This document shows, one piece after another, positions 1-8,446 of a stretch of 64,000 bases of DNA. Under the pieces are notes generated by a model that saw nothing but the letters and a program-made list of their open reading frames with translations, had not been told where the DNA came from and did not search any database. Source of the DNA: Streptomyces cavernae. Its GTDB lineage: Bacteria > Actinomycetota > Actinomycetes > Streptomycetales > Streptomycetaceae. The stretch covers positions 1-64,000 of the forward strand of contig NZ_RPDJ01000014.1 in assembly GCF_004023625.1 (NCBI RefSeq). The letters are read 5' to 3'. Position 1 is the first letter of the stretch; every line of letters begins with the position of its first letter. A program made the position numbers and the translations under genes.

Positions 1-38
1 CCGCCCGGCCATTTTCGCGCCTTCCAACCCCGTGTCAT

Positions 39-82
39 GGGCGGCGATGGGTCACCGAAGTACGGGTGACCCGTCGCCGCCC
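39..82. terminator. Strong bidirectional hairpin at the left edge
   Basis: Positions 39-56 pair with 65-82 over 18 bp, with one U-G wobble (48/73) and an 8-nt loop. There is no T-run, as usual for Streptomyces terminators. It probably ends transcription from a gene left of the window and insulates narK. Confidence 0.7.
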
Positions 83-401
83 GCTTGCTCTGCTCGCTGA
101 CTCCGCGCGCGGTGAACCAGGATGCGGGACCGATCGGGAGCAAGGCCTCCGGCGCAGGTGAGCAAGGCCGTCCGTGCCGCAGTGAGTAGCGTCTCAACCG
201 GGATCGCGCCGTCCGGCCGCCCCGGTGCTTCGTCCCATGTCAGGATGCTCAGCAAGCCCGTCCCAGGATTCTTCCTCACGGGCGACCCGGCGCTCAGGTG
301 AGAGCAAAGTTCCCTTCCGGTCACCCACAGCCACAGCACGGAAACGCGTGCTCCCTACCTTCGGGAACGTCGCGGTAGCCGGAAATGCGTGGAGGCGTGA
401 G
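83..401 (+). other. Upstream region of narK, no clear motif
   Basis: This 319-bp leader separates the hairpin from narK. I looked for a GlnR box (gTnAc-n6-GaAAc spacing) and for clear -35/-10 pairs and found none convincing. Isolated GGAAAC and GGAAAT words near 340-385 do not have the right spacing. An open frame extends upstream of 402 but lacks a ribosome-binding site and family-like sequence. Confidence 0.4.
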
Positions 402-1784
402 ATGACTGCCCCAGTCAGTGGTACAGCCCCGAGCAGGGGTGGTCGGTGGATCGAGGAGTGGGATCCGGAGAACGAGCAGTTCTGGAAGGAGACCGGTGAG
501 AAGGTCGCCCGCAGGAACCTGATCTTCTCGGTGCTCTCAGAGCACATCGGGTTCTCCATCTGGACGCTGTGGTCCGTGATGGTGCTCTTCATGGGCCCCG
601 AGTACGGGCTCACCCCGGCCGACAAGTTCTTCATCGTGTCGATGGCGACACTGGTCGGCGCGATCGTCCGCATCCCCTACACCTTCGCGGTCGCCATCTT
701 CGGCGGGCGGAACTGGACGATCGTCTCCGCGAGCATGCTGCTCCTGCCGACGATCGCCGCCTTCATCTTCATGGAGCCCGGCACCTCGTTCACCACCTTC
801 CTGCTGTGCGCGATGCTCGCCGGTGTCGGTGGCGGCAACTTCGCCTCGAGCATGACCAACATCAACGCGTTCTTCCCCCTCAGGAAGAAGGGGTGGGCGC
901 TGGGGCTCAACGCCGGCGGCGGCAACATCGGTGTGCCGGTCGTGCAGCTCGTGGGTCTCGGTGTCATCGGTGCCAGTGCGGGGCCGCGGGTGCTGCTCGG
1001 GATCTACATCCCGTTCATCATCATCGCCGCAGTCCTCGCCGCGGTGAAGATGGACAACATCGCGCACATGAAGAACGACACCGGCGCGGCCAAGGAAGCC
1101 GTCAAGGACGCGCACACCTGGATCATGTCCTTCCTCTACATCGGGACGTTCGGGTCGTTCATCGGCTACAGCTTCGCCTTCGGCCTGGTGCTGCAGACGC
1201 AGTTCGGCCGTACGCCGCTGCAGGCCGCTTACGTCACCTTCATCGGCCCGCTGCTCGGTTCGCTGATCCGGCCCGTGGGCGGTGCGCTCGCCGACCGGTT
1301 CGGCGGCGCGAAGATCACGCTGTGGAACTTCGTCCTCATGGCCTTCGCCACCGGCATCATCGTCATCGCGTCGATGCAGAAGTCGCTGCCGCTGTTCACC
1401 ACGGCGTTCATCGCGCTGTTCGTGCTCACCGGCCTCGGCAACGGCTCCACGTACAAGATGATCCCGGGCATCTTCCAGGCCAAGGCCGCCGCCAAGGGGC
1501 TGGAGGGTGAGGAGGCCGCCTCGTACGGACGGCGGCTGTCCGGGGCCTCGATGGGCATCATCGGAGCAGTGGGTGCGCTCGGCGGACTCGGTATCAACCT
1601 CGCCTTCCGTCAGTCCTTCCTGACCGTGGGCTCCGGGACGGGCGCCTTCATCTCCTTCCTCGCCTTCTACGGGCTCTGCTTCGCGGTCACCTGGGCTGTA
1701 TACCTTCGCAAGCCGAACGCGGAAGCTCAGGCCAAGGCTTCTGCATCGGAAGCAAAGCCGCAGCTCAGCTACGCCGAGGTGTGA
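402..1784 (+). CDS. narK: Nitrate/nitrite transporter of the MFS (NarK family)
   Basis: This 460-residue inner-membrane carrier moves nitrate or nitrite, either exporting nitrite or importing nitrate. The two nitrate-signature motifs of the nitrate/nitrite porter family are visible. One is a glycine-rich GGGNFASSM segment in the first half, followed by NAGGGNIG. The other is GLGNGSTYKMIPGIF in the second half. Hydrophobic helices fill the protein except for a soluble N-terminus of about 45 residues. The start at ATG 402 is preferred over the longer open frame from 225, whose extra residues look non-coding; GGAGG lies 9-10 bases upstream. nnaR follows on the same strand after a terminator, which fits a nitrate assimilation locus. 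From memory it corresponds to SCO2959. Direction of transport cannot be told from sequence. Confidence 0.9.
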   Translation: MTAPVSGTAPSRGGRWIEEWDPENEQFWKETGEKVARRNLIFSVLSEHIGFSIWTLWSVMVLFMGPEYGLTPADKFFIVSMATLVGAIVRIPYTFAVAIFGGRNWTIVSASMLLLPTIAAFIFMEPGTSFTTFLLCAMLAGVGGGNFASSMTNINAFFPLRKKGWALGLNAGGGNIGVPVVQLVGLGVIGASAGPRVLLGIYIPFIIIAAVLAAVKMDNIAHMKNDTGAAKEAVKDAHTWIMSFLYIGTFGSFIGYSFAFGLVLQTQFGRTPLQAAYVTFIGPLLGSLIRPVGGALADRFGGAKITLWNFVLMAFATGIIVIASMQKSLPLFTTAFIALFVLTGLGNGSTYKMIPGIFQAKAAAKGLEGEEAASYGRRLSGASMGIIGAVGALGGLGINLAFRQSFLTVGSGTGAFISFLAFYGLCFAVTWAVYLRKPNAEAQAKASASEAKPQLSYAEV

Positions 1785-1810
1785 CGTAACACGCCTGACA
1801 TCGAGTTGAA

Positions 1811-1842
1811 CCGAGCCTGTCACTCACCGTTGACAGGCTCGG
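1811..1842 (+). terminator. narK terminator hairpin
   Basis: Perfect 12-bp stem (1811-1822 with 1831-1842) and an 8-nt loop, 26 bases after the narK stop codon. It separates narK from nnaR, suggesting that nnaR has its own promoter in 1843-1962. Confidence 0.8.
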
Positions 1843-1962
1843 TCGACCGCTGTGCGCCAGTGCACAGAGCCGCAAACTGTCCCCGACCCTGGTCCGCACA
1901 GAGCCGCACTCAAGCCCCTGCCCCAGACCCAGAGGACACCACTCGAGCCCGGGACGAGAGCC

Positions 1963-3108
1963 ATGTACCACGAACAGCAGCAACACGGTCCCCTGTCGGG
2001 GTTCACCGTCGGAGTGACGGCGGCACGCCGGGCCGACGAACTCGGCGCCCTGCTCCAGCGGCGGGGCGCCGCAGTCCTGCACGCGCCCGCCCTGCGTATC
2101 GTGCCACTCGCCGACGACAGTGAACTGCTCGCCGCCACGAAGGGCCTGCTCGCCCAGGCACCCGACATCGTGGTCGCCACCACAGCCATCGGTTTCCGCG
2201 GCTGGATCGAGGCCGCCGACGGGTGGGGACTGGGTGAGGAACTGCTGAACCAGCTCCGCAGCGTGGAACTGCTCGCCCGCGGACCGAAGGTCAAGGGCTC
2301 CATCCGGGCCGCCGGGCTCACCGAGGAGTGGTCACCGTCCTCCGAGTCGATGGCCGAGGTGCTCGACCGGCTGCTGGACCACGGCGTCGAGGGGCGCCGG
2401 ATCGCGGTCCAGTTGCACGGCGAACCGCTGCCCGGGTTCGTGGAGGCGCTGCGCGAGGGGGGAGCGGAGGTCGTCGGCGTTCCCGTGTACCGGTGGATGC
2501 CGCCGGAGGACATCGGGCCGGTCGACCGGCTGCTCGACGCCACCGTGAGCCGTGGCCTCGACGCGGTGACCTTCACCAGCGCGCCCGCCGCCGCCTCCCT
2601 GCTCTCCCGCGCCGAGGAGCGCGGAATGCTGCCCGAACTGCTCGACGCCCTCCGCCACGATGTGCTGACCGCCTGCGTGGGGCCGGTCACCGCCCTGCCG
2701 TTGCAGGCGCGCGGCATCGACACCGTCCAGCCCGACCGGTTCCGGCTCGGGCCGCTGGTCCAGCTGCTCTGCACCGAACTCCCCAGCCGGGCCCGGACGT
2801 TGCCGATCGCGGGGCACCGGGTGGAGATCCGCGGGCACGCGGTGATGGTGGACGACGCACTGCGTCCCGTACCGCCCGCCGGGATGTCGCTGCTGCGGGC
2901 CCTGTCGAAGCGGCCGGGATGGGTGGTGGCCCGCTCCGACCTGCTGCGGGCGCTGCCCGGGTCGGGCCGTGACGAGCACGCGGTGGAGACGGCGATGGCC
3001 CGCCTGCGCACTGCCCTCGGCACGCCCAAGCTGATCCAGACGGTGGTCAAGCGCGGCTACCGGCTGGCCCTGGACCCCGCTGCGGACGCCAAGTACGCCG
3101 ACATGTGA
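1963..3108 (+). CDS. nnaR: Nitrate assimilation regulator NnaR (HemD-like domain plus winged helix)
   Basis: This 381-residue protein joins a uroporphyrinogen-III synthase (HemD)-like domain, about residues 10-265, to an OmpR/PhoB-type winged helix, about 284-372. The winged helix shows the ending QTVVKRGYRLAL. That architecture and position beside narK match NnaR of S. coelicolor (SCO2958 from memory), a DNA-binding activator that works with GlnR on nitrate/nitrite assimilation genes. It is unlikely to be the housekeeping HemD, because it is not in a heme operon and carries a DNA-binding domain. Start ATG 1963 is chosen because the frame upstream to 1852 is proline/arginine-rich filler lacking HemD similarity. 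The HemD-like part may sense a tetrapyrrole or siroheme-related ligand; that is inference. Confidence 0.87.
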   Translation: MYHEQQQHGPLSGFTVGVTAARRADELGALLQRRGAAVLHAPALRIVPLADDSELLAATKGLLAQAPDIVVATTAIGFRGWIEAADGWGLGEELLNQLRSVELLARGPKVKGSIRAAGLTEEWSPSSESMAEVLDRLLDHGVEGRRIAVQLHGEPLPGFVEALREGGAEVVGVPVYRWMPPEDIGPVDRLLDATVSRGLDAVTFTSAPAAASLLSRAEERGMLPELLDALRHDVLTACVGPVTALPLQARGIDTVQPDRFRLGPLVQLLCTELPSRARTLPIAGHRVEIRGHAVMVDDALRPVPPAGMSLLRALSKRPGWVVARSDLLRALPGSGRDEHAVETAMARLRTALGTPKLIQTVVKRGYRLALDPAADAKYADM

Positions 3109-3439
3109 ACCGTGCCACCGGGGCGTCAGCCATGCCCTCCGTCCTGCGCCGGGTGATACGGCGGCGGCTGAGCCGTGGGCGTGCGTTACCGATGACCGCG
3201 CATGTCACCGTGACGTACGCAGGTCACCGATGACACGCGGTCGCTGATGTCCCGAGACGCCCGGGCCCTGGCTCCCCGGAATGTGCGACCGAACACGCGG
3301 CCTTCCGCACGCGGCCTTCCCGGTACGCCTCCGGGAGGGCACTGTAGGGATACGGACTCCGGGCGGCCCCGGGCGGCCTTCGCGCCGGCAACCCCTCGGC
3401 CCGACCCTGCGGCGGTAACCCCAAGGCGGTGACAGGCAC
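3109..3439. other. 331-bp intergenic region
   Basis: No gene is supported here. It holds a near-perfect tandem duplication of CACGCGGCCTTCC around 3295-3323 and repeated ACCGATGAC words at 3189-3234. A possible -10 (TAGGGAT) near 3346-3352 could serve the CGNR gene at 3440. Short in-frame ORFs here are arginine/proline-rich and unconvincing. Confidence 0.4.
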
Positions 3440-4048
3440 ATGGCACTGGGTACGGCCACGACCGCGACTACGACGCCCACGGCCCCGTACGAGATGCGGT
3501 TCGACTCCGGGCGGATCTGTCTGGATCTCGTCGCCACCACGCATCCCGAGGAACGGCTCGGCTCCGTGGAGCGGTTGAGGTTCTGGATCATGAGGGCCGG
3601 GCTGATACCGGCCGGGACCTCGCTCGCGGCGGTCGGCCCCGAGTGGCTGGTCGCCTTCTGCGAACTGCGCGGACACGTCGAACAATTGGTGTGCGGCGAA
3701 CTCGACGGCCGGCCCGCCGACGCCGCCCTCAACCGGGTCAACGGGCTCGCGATGTACCGGACGCCCGCGCCTCGCGCGGTCCGCACGGACGACGGAACCC
3801 TGTTGAGGAGGCTGCACGCCCCGCCCGGTTGTGCGGAACTGCTCGCCGTGGTTGCCCGTGACGCCGTCGAACTGCTGACGGACCCGGTGGCCCGGGCCGG
3901 CCTGCGCCAGTGCGAGGGGGACAACTGCCCCATCGTGTACCTCGACACGTCCCGGGGCCGCCGTCGGCGGTGGTGCTCCAGCGAGGTGTGCGGCAACCGG
4001 GAACGGGTGGCCCGGCACCGGCGGCGGGCGGCGCTCGCCCGGGCGTAG
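3440..4048 (+). CDS. CGNR zinc-finger protein (ABATE domain)
   Basis: This 202-residue putative stress-response transcription regulator has an N-terminal ABATE-like domain (about residues 15-150). A C-terminal CGNR zinc finger follows: Cys157 and Cys162, then WCSSEVCGNR and a basic stretch near residue 190. The CGNR finger is generally thought to bind DNA with zinc held by the four cysteines; all four are present. The start ATG 3440 has a weak GGCGGTGACAGG upstream. It stands alone upstream of sigU, with no operon partner. A role in regulating its neighbours is possible but not shown. Confidence 0.8.
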   Translation: MALGTATTATTTPTAPYEMRFDSGRICLDLVATTHPEERLGSVERLRFWIMRAGLIPAGTSLAAVGPEWLVAFCELRGHVEQLVCGELDGRPADAALNRVNGLAMYRTPAPRAVRTDDGTLLRRLHAPPGCAELLAVVARDAVELLTDPVARAGLRQCEGDNCPIVYLDTSRGRRRRWCSSEVCGNRERVARHRRRAALARA

Positions 4049-4467
4049 TGAGCGGGCCACCGGAACACCTCGGCACCCCGTCGAAAGCGGCACGGTCGAC
4101 CGGCTGAGCCGGCGTCAGGCGTGCCCCGCGGGAGAGGCGAGTCGGCGTCAAGCGCCCCGCACGGGTCGGTGAGTGGGCTCGAGAGGGTCCGAGGCGGTCT
4201 GACCCGGGGTTTTGTACATATTGTTCTCGGCCCTCGGTGTTTGCCGCCGGGGGCAGAGTCGTGCCGCCTGAGGCGGAGCGGTGACAGGGGAAACCTGCCC
4301 GTCAAATCACCCAAGCAGGAACAGAACCACCCGTCTCAGGGGCCTCAAACATCCGATTTCTCGATTCTCTGAACTTCTCTCAGAATCTCTTGAACACAGA
4401 CACGTCCGTACGCGTATCCGGATGTGAGCGACCGACTCGGGGGAACCCCCGGACACCGGAGGTAGGC
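4049..4467 (+). other. 419-bp region upstream of sigU
   Basis: No gene is supported. A rare AT-rich patch lies at about 4210-4230, followed by GGGGAAACC near 4278 and GGAACAGAACC near 4318. Both resemble ECF -35 elements, but I find no -10 at normal spacing. It is a plausible site for sigU autoregulation. A TTG at 4390 opens the sigU frame early but lacks a ribosome-binding site. Confidence 0.35.
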
Positions 4468-5046
4468 GTGCGCAAGGATCCAGCCGTGGCTGATGAACGC
4501 ACTCCGAGGGCCCGACATCGAATGTCCCAGCAGCCCTCGGAACCAGACGAGGAACTGATGCGTGCCCTGTACCGGGAGCATGCGGGTCCGTTGCTCGCCT
4601 ATGTGCTGCGGCTTGTCGCGGGGGACCGGCAGCGTGCCGAGGACGTCGTGCAAGAGACGCTCATCCGTGCCTGGAAGAATGCCGGTCAGCTCAACCGAGC
4701 TACCGGTTCCGTTCGACCCTGGCTGGTGACGGTCGCCCGACGCATCGTCATCGACGGACACCGCAGCCGGCAGGCCCGGCCGCAGGAGGTGGACCCGTCG
4801 CCGCTGGAGGTCATTCCTGCGGAGGACGAGATCGACAAGGCACTGTGGCTGATGACACTGTCGGACGCACTGGAAGACCTGACCCCTGCCCATCGCGAGG
4901 TCCTGGTCGAAACGTATTTCAAAGGGCGTACCGTCAATGAGGCAGCCGAGACTCTCGGCATACCCAGTGGCACGGTGCGTTCACGAGTGTTCTACGCGCT
5001 TCGCTCGATGAAGCTGGCGCTGGAGGAGCGGGGGGTGACGGCATGA
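4468..5046 (+). CDS. sigU: ECF RNA polymerase sigma factor SigU
   Basis: This 192-residue group 4 sigma factor has region 2 at about residues 30-100 (AEDVVQETLIRAW is the region 2.2 signature). Region 4 lies at about 135-186, with a helix-turn-helix containing IPSGTVRSRVFYALR. GTG 4468 is chosen as start because GGAGG at 4458-4462 sits 5 bases upstream. The stop overlaps the next gene by ATGA, so sigma and anti-sigma are translationally coupled. From memory it matches SCO2954 (sigU), whose overactivity blocks aerial growth in S. coelicolor. It is held inactive by RsuA at the membrane until an envelope-derived signal arrives. Confidence 0.87.
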   Translation: MRKDPAVADERTPRARHRMSQQPSEPDEELMRALYREHAGPLLAYVLRLVAGDRQRAEDVVQETLIRAWKNAGQLNRATGSVRPWLVTVARRIVIDGHRSRQARPQEVDPSPLEVIPAEDEIDKALWLMTLSDALEDLTPAHREVLVETYFKGRTVNEAAETLGIPSGTVRSRVFYALRSMKLALEERGVTA

Positions 5047-5819
5047 ACACGTTCCAACGGGGGCCCAGCGAGATTCACGAGACGGTCGGCGCTTACGCGC
5101 TCGGCATTCTCGACGACGCCGAGGCCACACAGTTCGAGGCACACCTCGCCACCTGCGAGTGGTGCGCCCAGCAACTGGACGAGCTGGCCGGCATGGAGCC
5201 GATGCTCGCCCAACTCGCCGATCTGCCCTCGGCCCACGGCGGCACACCGGCGCTCGGCGAACAGCTCGCGGCCCGGCCGAGCCAGCGGCTGTCGGACCGG
5301 CTGGCCGTCGAGGTGACGAACCAGCGCGCCAAGAAGAGCCGGCGCAACTTCTTCATGCTCGCCGCCTCGGCGGTGCTGGGCCTCGGCGGTGTTGCGGGCG
5401 GATTCGCCGCGGCATCCGGCGGCGACAGCGGCTCGAATCCCCCGGTGGCCGGCAGCAGCGCGCAGAAGGACTTCACCACCCTCTCGGACAAGGCCACCGC
5501 GACCGACCCCACCACCAAGGTCAGCGCCACCGTCGCCATGGCGTCGCGCCCCTGGGGCACCCAGACGGTCGTGGAGCTGAGCAACGTCGAGGGACCGAAC
5601 AAGTGCGCACTGGTTGCCGTGAGCAAGAACGGCACCCGGGAGACGCTCTCCTCATGGGCCGTTCCCAAGTGGGGCTACGGCCTCGCGAACGCCACGGACG
5701 AGCGCGGCAGGTCCCCGCTCTACGTGAACGGCGGCGCCGCGATGAGCATGAACGAGATCGACCACTTCGAGGTCGTGAGCCTCGAGGACGACAAGAAGCT
5801 GGTGACGGTGGACGTCTGA
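5043..5819 (+). CDS. rsuA: Anti-sigma factor RsuA (ZAS domain, membrane anchored)
   Basis: This 258-residue anti-sigma factor has an N-terminal zinc-binding anti-sigma (ZAS) motif: His near residue 13, then HLATCEWC around residues 33-40. A linker and one membrane helix at about 102-124 (FFMLAASAVLGLGG) follow. The C-terminal extracytoplasmic domain of about 130 residues is of the RskA/anti-sigma-K type. It overlaps sigU by 4 bases. It should bind SigU at the membrane and release it upon regulated proteolysis or zinc/thiol change. The cysteine pair suggests possible redox sensitivity, which is inference. Confidence 0.86.
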   Translation: MNTFQRGPSEIHETVGAYALGILDDAEATQFEAHLATCEWCAQQLDELAGMEPMLAQLADLPSAHGGTPALGEQLAARPSQRLSDRLAVEVTNQRAKKSRRNFFMLAASAVLGLGGVAGGFAAASGGDSGSNPPVAGSSAQKDFTTLSDKATATDPTTKVSATVAMASRPWGTQTVVELSNVEGPNKCALVAVSKNGTRETLSSWAVPKWGYGLANATDERGRSPLYVNGGAAMSMNEIDHFEVVSLEDDKKLVTVDV

Positions 5820-5829
5820 GCGAAATCCG

Positions 5830-5848
5830 GAGCGCACTTGTAGCGCTC
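5830..5848 (+). terminator. Small hairpin after rsuA
   Basis: GAGCGC at 5830-5835 pairs with GCGCTC at 5843-5848 over a 7-nt loop, 10 bases after the rsuA stop. It is weak as a terminator and could equally be an operator. Confidence 0.35.
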
Positions 5849-5861
5849 ACGTAGCCTCCAT

Positions 5862-5913
5862 GGGCCCCCTTCGCGTACGGTTGACGGCTGCATTGCACGT
5901 CAGAAGGGGGCCC
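5862..5913 (+). promoter_or_regulatory. Inverted repeat covering the helD ribosome-binding site
   Basis: An 11-bp perfect inverted repeat (5862-5872 with 5903-5913, 30-nt loop) spans the helD leader. Its right arm contains the purine-rich ribosome-binding site just before GTG 5915, so an mRNA starting upstream of 5862 would fold the site into a stem. A TTGACG at 5881-5886 lies in the loop without a matching -10. Confidence 0.5.
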
Positions 5914-5914
5914 G

Positions 5915-8275
5915 GTGGCCGCTCAGCACGCCGCGCACGCCACGGTCGATTCGACCCGCGACCGTGAGATCAGCGTCGAACAGACGCATCTCGACCGGGT
6001 CTACCGGCGCCTCGAGGAGAAGATCCACGAGGCGGAGTTCCTCATGCGCGACGCCGCCCAGCGCGGCCAGGTCGGCACGCCGGGGGCGCTCGCGGAGCGG
6101 GACGCGCAGGTCTTCCGCGCCGGGATCCATCTCAACCGGCTGAACAACGAGTTCGAGGACTTCCTGTTCGGCCGGATCGACCTTCTTCCCGGCAAGGACG
6201 GGAAGAAGGGGCCCGACGGCGCGTACACCGCGGTGGAACCGGCCGAGGGCGCCGTCCGAGCCGACAGCACGGCCGACATCGCGGAGACCCTGCACATCGG
6301 GCGCATCGGGGTCCTCGACGCCGACTACGCACCCCTGGTGATCGACTGGCGCGCGCCCGCCGCCGCCCCCTTCTACCGCTCCACCCCGGTCGACCCGGGG
6401 CGCGTCGTACGCCGCCGCGTGATCCGCTCCAAGGGACGCCGGGTGCTCGGTGTCGAGGACGACCTCATGCGGCCCGAGCTGACGGCGTACCTCGACGGCA
6501 GCGAACTGCCGGTGATCGGCGACGGCGCGCTGATGGCCGCGCTGGGCCAGGCCCGTACGCACACGATGCGGGACATCGTCGCGTCCATCCAGGCCGAGCA
6601 GGACCTGGTGATCCGGGCCCCCGCCGCTTCCGTGACCTATGTGGAGGGCGGCCCCGGCACCGGCAAGACGGCGGTGGCGCTGCACCGGGCCGCGTACCTG
6701 CTCTACCAGGACCGCCGCCGGTACGCGGGCGGCATCCTGATCGTCTCGCCCACCCCCCTGCTGGTGGCTTACACCGAAGGCGTCCTGCCCTCGCTCGGCG
6801 AGGAGGGCCAGGTCGCGATCCGGGCGCTCGGGTCCCTGGTCGACGGCGCGGAGGCCACGCTGTACGACGCGCCGGCGGTGGCGCGCGTCAAGGGTTCGTA
6901 CCGGATGCTGAGGGTGCTGCGGAAGGCGGCGCGGGGAGCTCTGGAGACCCCGCCCGAGGCGCCCGCGCAGCTCGCCCTCGGCGAGGACGACGAACCGGCC
7001 GCCCCCGCGCTCGCCCTCGCCGGGACCGGAACGCCCACCCGGCTCCGGGTGGTCGCCTTCGGTCGCCGTCTGGAGCTTCAGGACGAGGAACTCACCCGCA
7101 TCCGCCGGTCCGCGCTCAGCGGCACCGCCCCCGTCAACCTGCTGCGGCCCCGGGCCCGCAGGCTGCTCCTCGACGCGCTCTGGGAGCAGTCCGGCGCCGC
7201 CGGCCGGCACACCGACCCGGAACTCGCCGCCGAACTGCGTTCCTCCTTCGACGAGGACATCACCGCCGAGGACGACTTCATCGCGTTCATGGACGCCTGG
7301 TGGCCCGAGCTGACGCCCCGCGGCGTCCTGGCCGCCATGGCGGACGAGCGACGGCTGGGGCGTTGGGCGCGGCGCGAGCTCAACCCGGGCGAGGTGCGCC
7401 GTGTCGCCCGCTCGCTGCGGCGCGACGGGCTGACCGTGCACGACGTGGCCCTGCTCGACGAGCTCCAGGCGATCCTCGGCGTCCCGGCCCGTCCGCGGCG
7501 CAAGCGCGAGGCGGACCCGCTGGACCAGCTCACCGGCCTCGAGGAGCTGATGCCGGTGAGGGAGGAGTCCCAGCGCGAACGCGCCGAACGGCTCTCCCAG
7601 GAACGGGTGGAGTACGCGCACGTCATCGTGGACGAGGCCCAGGACCTCACGCCCATGCAGTGGCGGATGGTCGGCCGCAGGGGACGGCACGCCACCTGGA
7701 CCGTGGTCGGCGACCCGGCCCAGTCGTCGTGGTCGGACCCGGACGAGGCCGCGGAGGCCCGCGACGAGGCCCTCGGCACCCGCCCCCGCCGCCGCTTCAC
7801 CCTCACCGTCAACTACCGCAACCCGGCGGAGATCGCCGAACTGGCGTCGAAGGTGCTGGCCCTGGCCATGCCCGGCTCGCCGTCACCGTCCGCGGTCCGC
7901 TCGACGGGAGTACGACCGCGGTTCGCCCCCGTACGGGACTCCCTCGCGGCGACCGTACGGGCGGAGGCCGCACGGCTGCTCGACCAGGTGGACGGCACCG
8001 TGGGTGTGGTCGTCGCCATGAACCGGCGCGCGGAGGCGGCGCGCTGGCTCGCCGGGCTCGGCGACCGAGTGGTGGCGCTGGGCAGCCTGGAGGCGAAGGG
8101 ACTGGAGTACGACGCGACGGTCGTCGTCTCGCCCGCGGAGATCGCCGACGAGTCGCCGGCCGGCCTCAGGGTGCTGTACGTGGCGCTGACTCGTGCGACC
8201 CAGCAGCTGACGGTCGTCTCGGCGGACCGGGACGAGCCGGACGCGAACGGCGTGCCCGATCTGCTGAGGGACTGA
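5915..8275 (+). CDS. helD: HelD-family RNA polymerase-associated helicase
   Basis: This 786-residue UvrD/Rep-like ATPase is of the HelD group, which pulls stalled RNA polymerase off DNA and can confer rifamycin tolerance. The N-terminus (residues 12-60) is a predicted coiled coil, as in HelD proteins that reach into the polymerase channels. Walker A GGPGTGKTA lies at about 245-255, the DEAQD Walker B at about 572, and motif VI YVALTRATQQL at about 754. A large insertion sits between the two halves of the ATPase. Start GTG 5915 follows GAAGGGGG. It is monocistronic, with a hairpin downstream. I see no rifamycin-associated element upstream, so a dedicated HelR resistance role is not supported. 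Confidence 0.83.
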   Translation: MAAQHAAHATVDSTRDREISVEQTHLDRVYRRLEEKIHEAEFLMRDAAQRGQVGTPGALAERDAQVFRAGIHLNRLNNEFEDFLFGRIDLLPGKDGKKGPDGAYTAVEPAEGAVRADSTADIAETLHIGRIGVLDADYAPLVIDWRAPAAAPFYRSTPVDPGRVVRRRVIRSKGRRVLGVEDDLMRPELTAYLDGSELPVIGDGALMAALGQARTHTMRDIVASIQAEQDLVIRAPAASVTYVEGGPGTGKTAVALHRAAYLLYQDRRRYAGGILIVSPTPLLVAYTEGVLPSLGEEGQVAIRALGSLVDGAEATLYDAPAVARVKGSYRMLRVLRKAARGALETPPEAPAQLALGEDDEPAAPALALAGTGTPTRLRVVAFGRRLELQDEELTRIRRSALSGTAPVNLLRPRARRLLLDALWEQSGAAGRHTDPELAAELRSSFDEDITAEDDFIAFMDAWWPELTPRGVLAAMADERRLGRWARRELNPGEVRRVARSLRRDGLTVHDVALLDELQAILGVPARPRRKREADPLDQLTGLEELMPVREESQRERAERLSQERVEYAHVIVDEAQDLTPMQWRMVGRRGRHATWTVVGDPAQSSWSDPDEAAEARDEALGTRPRRRFTLTVNYRNPAEIAELASKVLALAMPGSPSPSAVRSTGVRPRFAPVRDSLAATVRAEAARLLDQVDGTVGVVVAMNRRAEAARWLAGLGDRVVALGSLEAKGLEYDATVVVSPAEIADESPAGLRVLYVALTRATQQLTVVSADRDEPDANGVPDLLRD

Positions 8276-8352
8276 CGCGGATGTCTCTGAGCACTGGCCC
8301 GGATGTCGTGAAGTACGGACCCGGATGTCCGGGACCGACCGGGTCCTGTGAG

Positions 8353-8376
8353 GTGCCGGCCCGGCGGTTCCGGCAC
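8353..8376 (+). terminator. helD terminator candidate
   Basis: GTGCCGG (8353-8359) pairs with CCGGCAC (8370-8376) around a 10-nt loop, 78 bases after helD. Between stop and hairpin, GGATGTC occurs three times at about 21-bp spacing (near 8279, 8300 and 8322). Confidence 0.5.
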
Positions 8377-8414
8377 GTCCCGGTACCCCGCAAGATGAAC
8401 TCTCGGTACGGGAA

Positions 8415-8442
8415 TTGCCTTACGGGGATCGTTTGTTACCGT
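8415..8442 (+). promoter_or_regulatory. Promoter for the candidate small RNA
   Basis: TTGCCT (8415-8420) and TACCGT (8437-8442) are separated by 16 bases, a fair match to the HrdB-type promoter. The predicted start, about 8448-8450, coincides with the first base of the 14-bp closing stem of the downstream RNA. Confidence 0.5.
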
Positions 8443-8446
8443 TGAC

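Noticed and set aside
5849-5914. A rifamycin-associated element upstream of helD.
   Set aside because: I compared the leader with the known GGGGCTTGCGGCAAGGCCC-type element and found no match; only the inverted repeat over the ribosome-binding site is present.
5900-7690. A 596-residue minus-strand frame opposite helD.
   Set aside because: Antisense shadow; composition is Gly/Arg/Val-rich, with no motif and no ribosome-binding site.
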